64,000 nt of DNA from Protopterus annectens (lineage: Eukaryota; Chordata; Ceratodontiformes; Protopteridae). Under the pieces are notes generated by a model that ran no database searches, was not told where the DNA came from, and saw nothing but the letters and a program-made list of their open reading frames with translations. Below are positions 22,630 to 32,945 of this stretch, in pieces. A program made the translations under genes and the position numbers. Numbering within the stretch: position 1 is the first letter of the stretch; each line of letters opens with the position of its first letter. The stretch lies in NCBI RefSeq assembly GCF_019279795.1, contig NC_056744.1, positions 905,317,017-905,381,016 of the forward strand, in the 5' to 3' direction.

Positions 22630-24060
22630 CCTATGAATAGTACGGTTTCTTGTGGGAGAGAGTCCGAAATCCAGTCTAGTAGGTTTTCCATTATAGTAAT
22701 GCTATTACCTGGTGAGATATAACCTACTATAATTTTAATATGTTTGTTGGGGTTTAGTTGTAATTTAGCAAGGATTAGTTGCATATTATTAACTTCAGGG
22801 GGATTACCATCATGTAGTTCGATGTTGAGATGGTTTTGGAAAAATATTGCCACCCTCTCCCTTTCCCCCACTCTATCTCTACGTATAATATTGTAACCAG
22901 GAGCTGTAATCTCATTATTGTGGTGTTCTGGTTTTAGCCATGTTTCAGTTAGCAAAACTATCTCTGGTTTATATAGGACTAATAGGACATAAATAAAATT
23001 CATGACCTTCAACATACTTCTTGCATTCAGGTTTAGGAAGAGGAGAGAGAAGGCTGGTCTGTGGTATAGAGGATTTAGCTGATCAAAGTTTGGGTTGGTT
23101 TATGTAGTGGGTCCTGGATTAGGGTGGATATCACCACTGCATGAAAGTGTTTTAAGTAGGTGTAGGTAGAGTTTAGTAAGCTTGTAAATTATTTTAGCAT
23201 GTCTTTGAGAGGAATGAGATTTTTGTTTAGCTAAATGCTGATTGTGTAGCAAAGAGATGGTATGGGAGGAGATCACGTCACATGGGGATATGGGGAAATG
23301 TATTTTTTACTAGATTGCCAATTGCTTCTGTTTACTATGGGGATGGGGTGTTGTCATTAAGTTGAGTATGGTAGGTGGTGAGCAATGAAAGAACGAGTAG
23401 AGCAGAAACTGTGAAGGAATAGATTAGGGTGTTAAATGAGTGTTTACTGTAGAGAACATTGTTCGTGGGTTGAGAAAGAGTAGGGTGTGTAAGGTGCGTT
23501 TATTTCATATTAAGAAATGAGTGTTGCACTGAGGGGGTGTTGTAGAGCGTTTTCTCTGTAGGGGGAAACAAGGTGCAGTGTGATAGGATAAATAGATTCT
23601 GGAAGAATCTGAGCAGTGATTTGGGCGTGGTCCTTAACTGTAAGTGTAATTGTTCTAGGGTGGCAGGTTGTGCCCAGTAAGGAAGGGCTAGGAGAAAGGA
23701 AAAAAAAAATCAAAGTGGTAAATCAGGTAAAATCAATTACCTGGAATGATAGAGACAAGTAGTCTAGAGTGTACACTGTGGCTGACGGCGAGGGGAGAAA
23801 GGTGTACTGGAAAGGAGGTTTATTCAAGAGAGATGGAGAGTATGGGGGTGAGAGTGTGCACCACAGAAATAGGCTGAAATTAATGGCTATAAGTATGAAG
23901 GCATGAGAGTGAGTGCAAGCTAAGAAAAATATAGAGGGGGGGGGGGGAGTGGGAGGCTAGGAGTTACAGTTACGATATTTGCGTGACAGGAGCAGGCCAC
24001 CTGGGGAGCTAAGTAATGTATGGGAGACCGTTAGTTGACAGGGGCTCACATTTTATGGTA
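22630..24060 (-). mobile_element. L2-type LINE, 5' half with endonuclease (split by CR1)
   Basis: The minus-strand ORF at 22620-23015 reads PEIVLLTETWLKPEH, ITAPGYNIIRRDRVG and IKIIVGYISPGNS, then LLDWISDSLPQETVLFI, where the CR1 cuts in. These are successive endonuclease motifs of an L2 ORF2. Sequence from 23.1 to 24.06 kb is G-rich on the plus strand with short minus-strand ORFs; it is probably the 5' UTR or ORF1. The 5' border is approximate. Confidence 0.8.
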
Positions 24061-26630
24061 CCAGATGGCAAAACACTAAAATTACATACTTAATGTCTAC
24101 TTTACTCAGTGTCCAGGTACTTGAGACTTCGGTGGGATGGGTTTACCTTAGGCAGTCCACAGCATTTCCAGCTTTTCCTTGTTTGTGCAAGCTGAGATCT
24201 TCATTTGGTACTGGTCTGGTTCAAAGTTACTATGGGCTGCTTGCAATAAAAGTCTTATTCATCTTCATGACTAGTCATGCAAGGTCCTTCACTAGATTCC
24301 CATTTCTAATCTCTAGCGGTCATACACAGCATTATCTACCTTCAACCTATACCTTCTTCCCTGCTCAAAAGTCCTCCTTTCCTTCTCCTCCAAATTCTTG
24401 CCTGGAAAGGCAGGAGATTCATCTGGTTAGTTTTGTCCCAAGGATGCAATGACAGTAGACTTGATTTGATCCTCCCCTTCTAAGGCTTTCAAAAGGCATG
24501 TAAGGTAGGTCTTTTCTGGGCACTACCCTTTTGTCTGGCCATTATAATCTGTCAAAAAGCTTTGAGTTCTGCTTTTAGGGTGCCACATTTTGACTTGCAC
24601 TCTCTCTCCCCCATACCTGGGACCCCGGGATTGACTTCATTGGCATTAGGTTGGCCAGGGCCCCCGTCTTATGCATATACTTGCTCTTGTTCTGCTCCTA
24701 GATAACCTGACACTAGGGCCGATGACAACTCCTGCAAATCATACAAGGATGCTACCTACCACCAGGGTCACATGTGGTCTGGTGTCCACCATCCCCTTGC
24801 CAGCTACACCAATATCAGGGGTACCTATGTTTAACAGTCACGTGTCCCACAAACAACAAGTTGCCAACATTCATTATTCCATTTTCAGGTCACCCAATCT
24901 TTGAGGAATTCAGTGTAGCTAACCCACACTATCTTAGGGAAAACATTACAAGAGTTTTCTCAACTTGCTTTCCTTGGAGATGAATGGGAGGTTCAAAGTT
25001 TCTTCCACTCCCCTCACAACTCTGTTTTCAGATGCAGAGGAATGTCCTCAAAGCTAAGGTTTACAATGCAATACTCCTAATGGCAGATCAGAGTGTATAG
25101 GGTTCTCTCTTTCTTTCCACCCCGTCCCAGAAGAAGCTATACAAATTAGACCCTGGTCAATTGCTGCAGCAAACAAAGGTGAAGTTTACCTCAATTCTGC
25201 AATTCAAGATGTTGTTTACCTTCCCTGCTGTCCTTCTGTGAAGCACATCCAGCATTGCTTGTCTAGGTCTACAGCAAAACAGGACCACCACATTATGCCC
25301 CTTTTCCTGCAGTTATGCTTAGCTCATCACTCATTGCCTCACACAATTATTTGGAAACTGCCAGCAAGTATACTGCCGTTTTTTTTTTTCCTTCTAGTGT
25401 GTACATAAAAAACTTGTTTGTTACAACTGGATTGTCCCTGCCTCCTTCAACAAGGGTGACTTTACTAGAAACTAAACCAGTCTGGGGTTACCTGTGGATA
25501 CTAATCTTAGGACATTCTCTTTCCACTGCGCAAAGTGAAGTTTCTACCATCTCATAGCTTCATAAGACATTACTAGGCTAATGGCTCAAAAGCCCTTACA
25601 AGCTAGCCAGTTTTACCCATTTTCTATTCCTAGAGGAAAGATAATAAAAGGTTAGCAAGTGGGGTTTTGGAAATTTTTACATATTCCCTCTGTCCATAAG
25701 GGTCATGGGCCACACGCCAGGACTAAATTTGTGATTTGCAATACACTGGTCCAGTTTACACTTGAAAATGGTCAGAGAAGGGCTCCGTTTCACACAAATA
25801 GAAAAGCCCATTCCAAAGGACAGGCAATCTTTGACACATACCTGTCTCACCCACACACCTTTCTCCTCTGAGCTGAAGGTAGTACATTTGCCACGTTTCA
25901 TTCACTATTTAGCAGGCAAACAAGTTTTTCTAAAAATACAATATATACTATTATTTATAATGCTTTTCCACAGCTGTAAGTTTTTTTCTCTGTACTATGC
26001 ACTATTACCTGAATCACTTTCCGAGATTTTTGATCTGGGGTTTAACCGCTCTTCAGCTACCTGTTGCCAATATATGTCTTTTCCATATCAATTTGGACTT
26101 GAGCTTACAAACCTTTTCCAAGGTGGGCAAAGGATTTATCACAGGAATCCTTCTGTGCGTGTCCCACTTAAGGTGGCCCATTTTCTTTTGGGTTTAGTAT
26201 TTTGTTTTGAAGAAACACCCTTCCACATCTGTAGCTGTGGGATTTCATAATAAATTTCCTCTTATGACAGTTCAGTATAGACAGACCATGATCTTGTCAG
26301 AAGATGTCATTACTTTAACTTTCCATACCTCCTGCACATTACCAGATGCGTGTAGGGATGGAGCTGACTTAAGACCTTCTCCCTCCTCAATGCTTACAGG
26401 TTGTTACTAAGCCTTCCCAGTGGTGCTCGGTTAGTGTTATACAAGTAGGAGTGCCTGCTGTCCTGTATGGAATTCTACAAACCAGGAGCAGAACCTCCAG
26501 GAGGAGTACTCAATTCACTTGATGTTACAGTTATCACAATCACAGACCTGCTTGGATGATTCAAACTTTGATACCACTCTAACATCCTTCTCCCTTTCTC
26601 AGACGGACAAGACGCACCTGATGAGGAGGG
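24061..26630. other. Unassigned, T-rich stretch with short ORFs
   Basis: About 2.5 kb with ORFs up to 162 codons that carry no motif I recognise. It is likely intronic DNA of CNN3 or an unrecognised repeat. Confidence 0.35.
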
Positions 26631-26631
26631 T

Positions 26632-26825
26632 CACGGGGTATTTATTTTATTTGCATTTGTTTTCCAGGGTAGAACACTGATCTCCATGAACCTTTTCCAG
26701 ACTCAGCCCATGACTGGTGTCTGGTTAAGTTACTTACGCAGAGTCACACAGTTAGGTAATGGAAGCTAAGGGAATCAAATCTTGCACCATTATTCGTATT
26801 AAATCAGGTATTCTGGACAACAACA
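26632..26825 (-). mobile_element. CORE-SINE (MIR-like) with L2-like tail
   Basis: Minus-strand reading gives a B-box-like GATTTGATTCCC. Next is a core with ACCTAACTGTGTGACTC and GTAAGTAACTTAACC, closely like the vertebrate CORE domain (CTAGCTGTGTGACC...AAGTCACTTAACC). The 3' end, CTACCCTGGAAAACAAATGC then AAATAAAATAAAT, matches the L2 tail at 32950. The 5' head is uncertain, and a TTA repeat abuts it. Confidence 0.7.
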
Positions 26826-26827
26826 CT

Positions 26828-26940
26828 ATGTTATTATTATTATTATTGTCTTTATTATTATATTATTGTCTATTAATATTATGTTTATTATGTCTATTAT
26901 TATCATTATTATTATGTCTATTATTATTATTGTCTTTATC
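26828..26940. repeat. (TTA)n microsatellite, imperfect
   Basis: TTATTATTATTATT-type sequence interrupted by GTC. It creates a spurious poly-leucine ORF. Confidence 0.95.
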
Positions 26941-27134
26941 CTTACTTGTGCTAGCAGCACCATCTGCAGTTTTCACTGAATGCTAAATTGAGAGAAAAGG
27001 CACAGCAAGATAAAGAAAAAGAAGAAAACCTACAATTAAAGCAATATAACCAAGTGTGTTTTAACAGGAGGAAAAACAAAAGTAATTCAAATGCAACTTG
27101 AGCTGACCAGGAAGAATGAGAGGCTTACTCATCA

Positions 27135-27153
27135 GGGGGGGGGGGGGGGGGGG
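27135..27153. repeat. Poly-G run of 19
   Basis: Uninterrupted run of 19 guanines on the plus strand. Its length is easily miscounted by sequencing. Confidence 0.95.
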
Positions 27154-27723
27154 CAGCTCTGGCTTGCCACTTGGGTGACACTAAGTACAGCACTGTGTTA
27201 CCACAGATCCAGGCAGCATGATGCACGAAGGTAAACTGCTGCTGAGAGGACGCTGCCCTAGATGCCTATTTTTGCAAGATCACAGTGATGAAGATATAAA
27301 ATAATTATTTTTCAAGAAATGTTAGTTTTTCCTTTCTATACTATTGGGCGGCTGGTCTGGCAGACATTGCTGGACATCATCCAGTATGCTTTCCACAGAA
27401 CAGCACTCTTCTCTCCCATCATGTATACAGTACAGCAAAGCAAGCCAATAAAATTGAATTACACCTACAAACATGGAAGGTAATAACTTTTGATTTCAGA
27501 CAAAAGTTGGATTCAAAACTAAATGGTAAATACACAATAGATACCATTCACTTTGTACTGCTCATTTCTGGCTTGTAAATTTATACACCCACAACCCACC
27601 ATAACCATTTCATCACATAGATGCACACACAAAAAAAGTGGCAACCACTTTGTAGTGATCTGTGTATATTCAGCAGCACTGAATTCTCAACACAAAAGCT
27701 GTAAAATCATGTCAATGCCCAAC

Positions 27724-27727
<4 letters not shown>

Positions 27728-27763
<36 letters not shown>
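27728..27763. repeat. (TA)n microsatellite
   Basis: About 18 TA units, followed by AATAAAT. Confidence 0.97.
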
Positions 27764-27770
<7 letters not shown>

Positions 27771-30691
27771 TACACACACACCAAATCCCAATCTACCATA
27801 ACACTTAAGTGAAGTAGCAAAAATGTCAAACAAGAAAGGAAGAAAATCAAATCGGTGTTTGTCATACTACTACGAAGGGCAAGCAATAGACAAGAGAGCT
27901 GTCCAGCCAAACTAAATGAAGGTGGTTATTGGGATCCAGAGAAAAAAAAGTGTCACCTTCAGTCCATGAGTTGTAATGATAGTTTACAACATAACTAACT
28001 TTCTGACTTTCCATCTCAACAGCACACATTCCCTTATCCAGCTACCCTATAACCATCCACTGTCAGAAAATAGGAAGCTAGCTTCAAAACGACTGACAGT
28101 ACCTACAATGGACACTATTAAGCTTGCAGAATAGACACCTCTACACTCACTGTAACACTTTGTGGTGGTTAGGAACTCCTGCCTTACAAAGCTGGTTAGT
28201 GCCATAATGCATGCACTAACACTACAAGTAGCACATTTATATTCTGATCTCAACTGGTCACCAAAGAACAAAAAGATATATGCGGTCTTCATTACAGGAA
28301 CACAAACAGTGTCTGCAACAGTAGCTAAACTTACCGCAGAAGTGCTAAGTTCACAACATCTGGCAAAGTAACCACTGGAAAATGCCAACAGATACCAATG
28401 ACCCACTTATGGACATGTTTAGGTACTGAATATCAGAGCGTCCATCATTTAAATGAAATGCTATGAAGCAGACACCTGCACACTACTTCCTACCACTTCT
28501 TACATTTATCTTTTTTATTTGAAACTACATATTAGAAAATTTGACTCATTCACAGCATTTCAGTTCTCACCATACAACATTTTCTGGGGATCTGTCTCAT
28601 CTTTACACAGCACTACTGCCTTGTAATTCGCTCCATTTTAGCATGGTTTCTGACTATACTGCTACAACCCAATTTATACAATTAAAGCCCTTTGCCGCCA
28701 AATAAACCAACACAATTTTCGAAGGAATACACAATGACTGCAGCAATCAATACAGTATATATCTGCAATACAGAAAGACCCAAAAATTAGTTGTTCACTA
28801 TTACTGACCAACACTACACAAAACTCTCATAAATATGCAGACTAGCAATACTTAATCAATATGCAGACTAGCACTACTTAATCATATTATAATGTTAAAT
28901 GTCTTCATTAGTTTTTATTCAAGTTAAGATCCGATATGCAAAACTACACGACCAAATGATATACAAACTTATTCATATGTCACCACACCCTTAAGGAGTG
29001 TAAAAGCAATACACCAGTATTCTAAAGTAAACGGACCACATGTTCCTCACTCCAGAAGGGGGTCTCAAGTATATGTGAGACTGTGCTGTCAGTGCAAGCG
29101 ATCTGATTCCAGAACACTACTACACAACACATGGGGGTCCATACACTGGCTGCACATTTTTGCAATCAAGTGATTACAGAAAATCAGCAGTCTGACTTCA
29201 ACTGTCCCCGATTTTTCCCGTCCGTTTTTTAGCGGACTCAGGGTAATACCAGAAAGTGAATGACAGAATCTATAATTATTATTCAGAAAATGCAAGTTGA
29301 TGGAAAAGTGTTCTATTAATCAAGTACATTAAAGTAACACTTAAACACTGCCCCTGTTTTTTTAAGCCCGTTTGCCCCCAACACCTTTTCTGGCTTTGAA
29401 TGTCTACATTTCTTAAAAAAATTAAGTATGCTCTTAACTTGGGGGAACACCGTTTATTAGTATTTCTTAGTCCTCTTAGTCTGTTTCCAAGCAATTGTTG
29501 CAAACGTACTGCTCTAATTATGCAATTCAACTGTCTTTCGACCTTGAATTAAGAAGGGAAAAGTGAAATTCACTGGTCAAGACTAGTCAGTTCCATCATA
29601 ATATGCACAACTATTTACAATCCAAAATAAACATAAATGGGAACTGCAAATCCCCAATGAAGCGCATCATTGCCCCCAACGCAATCTCCGTCTCTCCTTA
29701 TAGTAACACTTTAATCACACAAGCATCTATCAGGGAAACTGATGAATTAAAGGGAGGGACACGCTGAGACAGACAGAAAGAGCTTCGTGGGATACGTGGT
29801 TTCCTCACAACGAGCCCCACACAGGCTGAGTAGAGCCTGCGCTGACTGGTCCCCCCCCCCTCCTCCCATCTTCATCAGATTAGGTCATCTCCATGGAATG
29901 TGAAAAGGACTTTAATTTTCCCTTCACTTTCCGGGGAAAACTGGAAGCTGTTTAGGAGCAGACTGGTGGGAAAGTGATAAGAGACCGAGTGAACGAACCA
30001 GCAGGCAACGGCCAAAGGAAACTACTAAATGCAGTAGTTGACGCTTCTGTCTTTATGGGACAACAGACCACCCTTCGAGTTTTGACTGCAATGCATTCCA
30101 GATTCTTGGGTGCATTTTTCTATCACTCAAATACAGTCTCTCAGAAAACAAATATATAAAAACGTAGGGCAGATAACACATCCTAAAAAAAATAACGTTT
30201 TAAGTTTCGTTTGTACTTAATACCACATTGACTTACAGGAAATGTAATGGACAAAACGACTACACCAACCGGCGTCTGAAAGGTTATTACTCCAGAACAT
30301 ATATGGGCTTTGTCCACGTCGACCACTTTGAATCCAAATTTCATTAGGCGCTTTCTGCCAATAACTATAACTCCATAACAGTCACAAAAAGTCAAAACAG
30401 TAACACAAGCAAAAAAAAAACTGATATTTACTACGTTATACAAAATATAACGAAAAAATGGTCTGCGACAGCACGGAAAATATATGTTAAATAAAAGATC
30501 AGCCAAACAAGGGAACATGACTGCGGCATTTTAAAACACTACGTTATTAGCTAGTAAGCAACAACATACATTCTTGTTGTTCACTAATCGCCATGACCCC
30601 TACCCCAAACCACAGCCGTCTGATGTTTCAGACCGATCTCCTCCCGCCCTGCTCCTCTTGTCAATCCAATATTTCTCTTAAACCGTCTTAC
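27764..30691. other. Probable start of CNN3 intron 1
   Basis: Sequence immediately 3' of the CNN3 exon 1 donor on the minus strand. No transposon ORF was recognised. A 26-bp tandem duplication lies at 28832-28883, and a poly-C run near 29851-29860. No later CNN3 exon was found from here down to position 1. Intronic status is inferred from the donor site. Confidence 0.5.
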
Positions 30692-30748
30692 CTTATTTTT
30701 TACCTCAGCAGACAAACCATAAGTTGGTCCTTTGTTGAAGTGAGCCAT
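30692..30748 (-). CDS. CNN3: Calponin-3, first coding exon
   Basis: The minus-strand ATG at 30748 sits in a good Kozak context (TACCATGG). It encodes MAHFNKGPTYGLSAEVKNK, 19 codons. A GTAAGA donor follows directly, in phase 0, from 30691 down. Vertebrate calponins share an N-terminus of the form HFN(K/R)GP-YGLSAEVKNK with a splice after NK. CNN3 has a two-residue-shorter start than CNN1 and CNN2, and this exon has that shorter length, which favours CNN3. Calponin-3 is an actin-binding regulator of contractility and stress fibres in non-muscle and muscle cells; the CH domain starts in the next exon, which is outside the window or not recognised. I see no frameshift, so the gene looks functional. 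Confidence 0.9.
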
Positions 30749-31060
30749 GGTATTTTAAAGGGTCTAAGATGAGTTCAATTATAAGTGTAGCAAATCCAGA
30801 TCGACCTTATTTCCTTATCCTTTGTTTTTGTTATACCCACAACAGGACTGTCCAAAAGCCAGTCCAACCTCTTCGCTACTGTAATCCAGCTAAATCGTAA
30901 ACCTTACTGCCCTACTCGCTACCAAAGAAAGTTCTAGTTTACTGCGTCCAAACACTCGAATCAGTCCTCAGACAGTGGGAGAAATGACTGGCCAATCACT
31001 GCTGTCGTGTCTACTACCCCCACCCTCTACACACATAGACACTATTTGCATATAATCAGG
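30749..31060 (-). promoter_or_regulatory. CNN3: CNN3 5' UTR and promoter-like region
   Basis: Upstream of the CNN3 ATG on the minus strand lie a CCAAT box at 30992-30996 (ATTGG on the minus strand), a CACCC/GGGTGG element at 31017-31025 and an octamer ATGCAAAT at 31044-31051 next to TTATA. These are typical proximal elements. The transcription start cannot be placed from sequence alone; it is probably between about 30900 and 31000. No long CpG island is evident. Confidence 0.55.
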
Positions 31061-31517
31061 ATGCAGGAGATCGCTCTTCATGGATCTTAAACAGAAGAAA
31101 TGATCTTCGATGGTCTGTAAAAAGCTGGTGGCTGATCGCTGCGGGGAGGTATGGCGGGTGGTAGCATTCTGAGAGGAGTGATACGGAAACGCTTTTGGTC
31201 CGTAACTTTTTAGCTATTAACTTTCTTTTTTTTTAAGTTATTCTATTTTGGATCAAGCAAAAGCGTTGTTTGTTGTTCAAAGTATTTAGAACTGTACCAA
31301 TAGCTGTAACTTACACATCTCAGCCTTTAGCGTATTATCCAGAATGCTAAGTACACGCTCTGGCAAGAGCGTGTGATTGTGGCGACGCTCTAAGAAAGGA
31401 TTTGGAATTCGGGAGAAATCAACTGATTGTACAACACCGTAAATTACTATGTTTTTGTTTGCACTGCAGCGCGAAACCCTGTCATTGTAACTACGGCTGT
31501 ACCTCTCCACTGTACAA
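31061..31517. other. Upstream region of CNN3
   Basis: No repeat or ORF was recognised. It may hold distal promoter elements. Confidence 0.35.
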
Positions 31518-31847
31518 CATACCTCTCAAGTGTACCTCATTACGAGGAACGTACCTCATTTGGAGTCTTAAAAAGTTCATGTTCCTCAAAGTTTCACATT
31601 GAAAGAGTCCGTCACACATTCAGTGTTAGGAAATTTTTAAGTGAAATCCATGCAAAATAGAAATTAATCATATTAATTCATTAAAGGATCTCCTTTATAA
31701 GTAAAACCAGCATATTTTAACCATCCTATGACCTTCCTAGTTTAAGTTGTTAGTAAGCCATTAGCATGTGTTCCACATTTTGCCCATTTGTTCCACATTA
31801 TGAAGGCAAGTGTTCCTCATTTTGGCGATGGAAGGTTGAGAGCTATG
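31518..31847. mobile_element. hAT-like MITE, about 330 bp
   Basis: Begins CATACCTCTCAAG and ends with TTGAGAGCTATG, the near reverse complement. The flanks are CTGTACAA (31510-31517) and TGTACAGA (31848-31855), which share TGTACA and probably derive from one 8-bp duplication. Internal TTCCTCATTTTGG and TTCCACATT words repeat near the right end. Confidence 0.6.
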
Positions 31848-31850
31848 TGT

Positions 31851-32268
31851 ACAGATTTTCGCAGAATGCCAGGATTTTTGCCTCATATTTTGGTCCGTTT
31901 TTTCCCATAAAATTGTGGTTTTCTTTTTCTTGCAAATTACTGGGAAATACTAAAGTTAGAAAATAATGACAGACATTTGAGTGTCAGATTTCATACCCGT
32001 CAGAAAATTTATGCTAATGCAAAACCTGCTATTCCATCAACTTTCTAAGTTTGTAAGAGGAATACCACTTTGCGAATTCCCTCTTTGGGGCAGTTGTGTC
32101 CTGCGGGGGAAAAATGGCAAGTGTGCTGATATTTTAGGACAAAAACATTTCCTAAGTTTTATTTAAGTCATCCTGCATACCTCTCAACTCTTAGAACAAT
32201 AAATCTGGACAAAAAGTGAGACAAAGGCCCAAAAATATATTTTTAAAATATTGCTCTTAGGGTTGCCA
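31851..32268. mobile_element. hAT-like MITE pieces, nested
   Basis: At 31851-32165 is an inverted piece with CAGATTTTCGCAGAATGCC, CCTCATATTTTGGTC and ATCAACTTTCTAAGTTTGT, matching the 61 kb copy in reverse. At 32176 a new copy starts (CATACCTCTCAACTCTTAGA). It is cut at about 32268, where GGTTGCCACCTTCTC begins a different sequence. Confidence 0.6.
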
Positions 32269-32468
32269 CCTTCTCAAATGCCCAAAGTGGGGCATTTTTT
32301 GTAGAAATGTCAAGATTTTGCAGGAGAAAACATACCCATGGCCAGTACAAAGGATAGAACTTCACTTTTGCCAAAATAAATGCTTATTCTTGTAGCAATT
32401 GAGTTGCTTATGCTATTTTATATAACATTTAGGAGTTTCAGATAAAATGTAATTGTTTTATGCAACTT

Positions 32469-32726
32469 CATACCTCTCAACGTCTTAGCTCAAGAAATTT
32501 GGACAAAGCCAAAAGATAAGTTGGGGGGACAAAGGTCCAAAAATAGGAGCATATTTTAAATATTGCTCTTATAAAGTTAGAATGGTTTTAGAATAAAAGA
32601 TGTTGTGTTAGCATGAATTTCGGAAGGATATGAAGTCGTCAATCCAAAATGATTTGCCAGAAAACCACAAACTTTATGAGGAACAGACCAAAAATATGAG
32701 GCAAAAAGGGAGAGTTGAGAAGTATG
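32469..32726 (+). mobile_element. hAT-like MITE, full-length copy
   Basis: Starts CATACCTCTCAACGTCTTAG and ends GTTGAGAAGTATG. The interior matches the 61025-61333 copy (AATTTGGACAAAG, GACAAAGGTCCAAAAATAGG, GATTTGCCAGAAAAC, ACCAAAAATATGAGGC). No target-site duplication survives. Confidence 0.75.
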
Positions 32727-32754
32727 ACAGATGCTTTCTGAGAACCATTAAAAG

Positions 32755-32945
32755 ATCTGATGGTGTCAATTTTAATTCTTCCTCAACATATGGGTTCAGA
32801 CCCCATACTCAGATCCGACTTTGCTGTTGTTCTAGCTCACGGCCACCAACAAACTTGAGCTCCTTCCCTACCCATGGTGCACCTCCCCTAACATCCCTCA
32901 GATCTCTGTTGCAGCTTTAGAGTTCAGACATAGTTGCCTTCCGCG
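32755..32945 (+). mobile_element. DIRS-like 5' terminal fragment
   Basis: TGTCAATTTTAATTCTTCC then ATGGGTTCAGACC, AGATCCGACTTTGC and CCTCAGATCTC align in order with the DIRS 5' block at 38958-39090. No gag follows. Confidence 0.5.

Noticed and set aside
24093..26250. Several plus-strand ORFs of 65-162 codons
   Set aside because: No domain, homology or consistent frame; probably chance in T-rich DNA.
26759..26986. Leucine-rich ORF
   Set aside because: It is a translation of the TTA microsatellite.
27135..27153. G-run as a regulatory quadruplex
   Set aside because: A single homopolymer run inside presumed intron; no supporting context.
1..30691. Further CNN3 exons
   Set aside because: I looked for the second exon, which should encode a KYD and NWIEEVTG-like segment, and saw none; a systematic search could overturn this.
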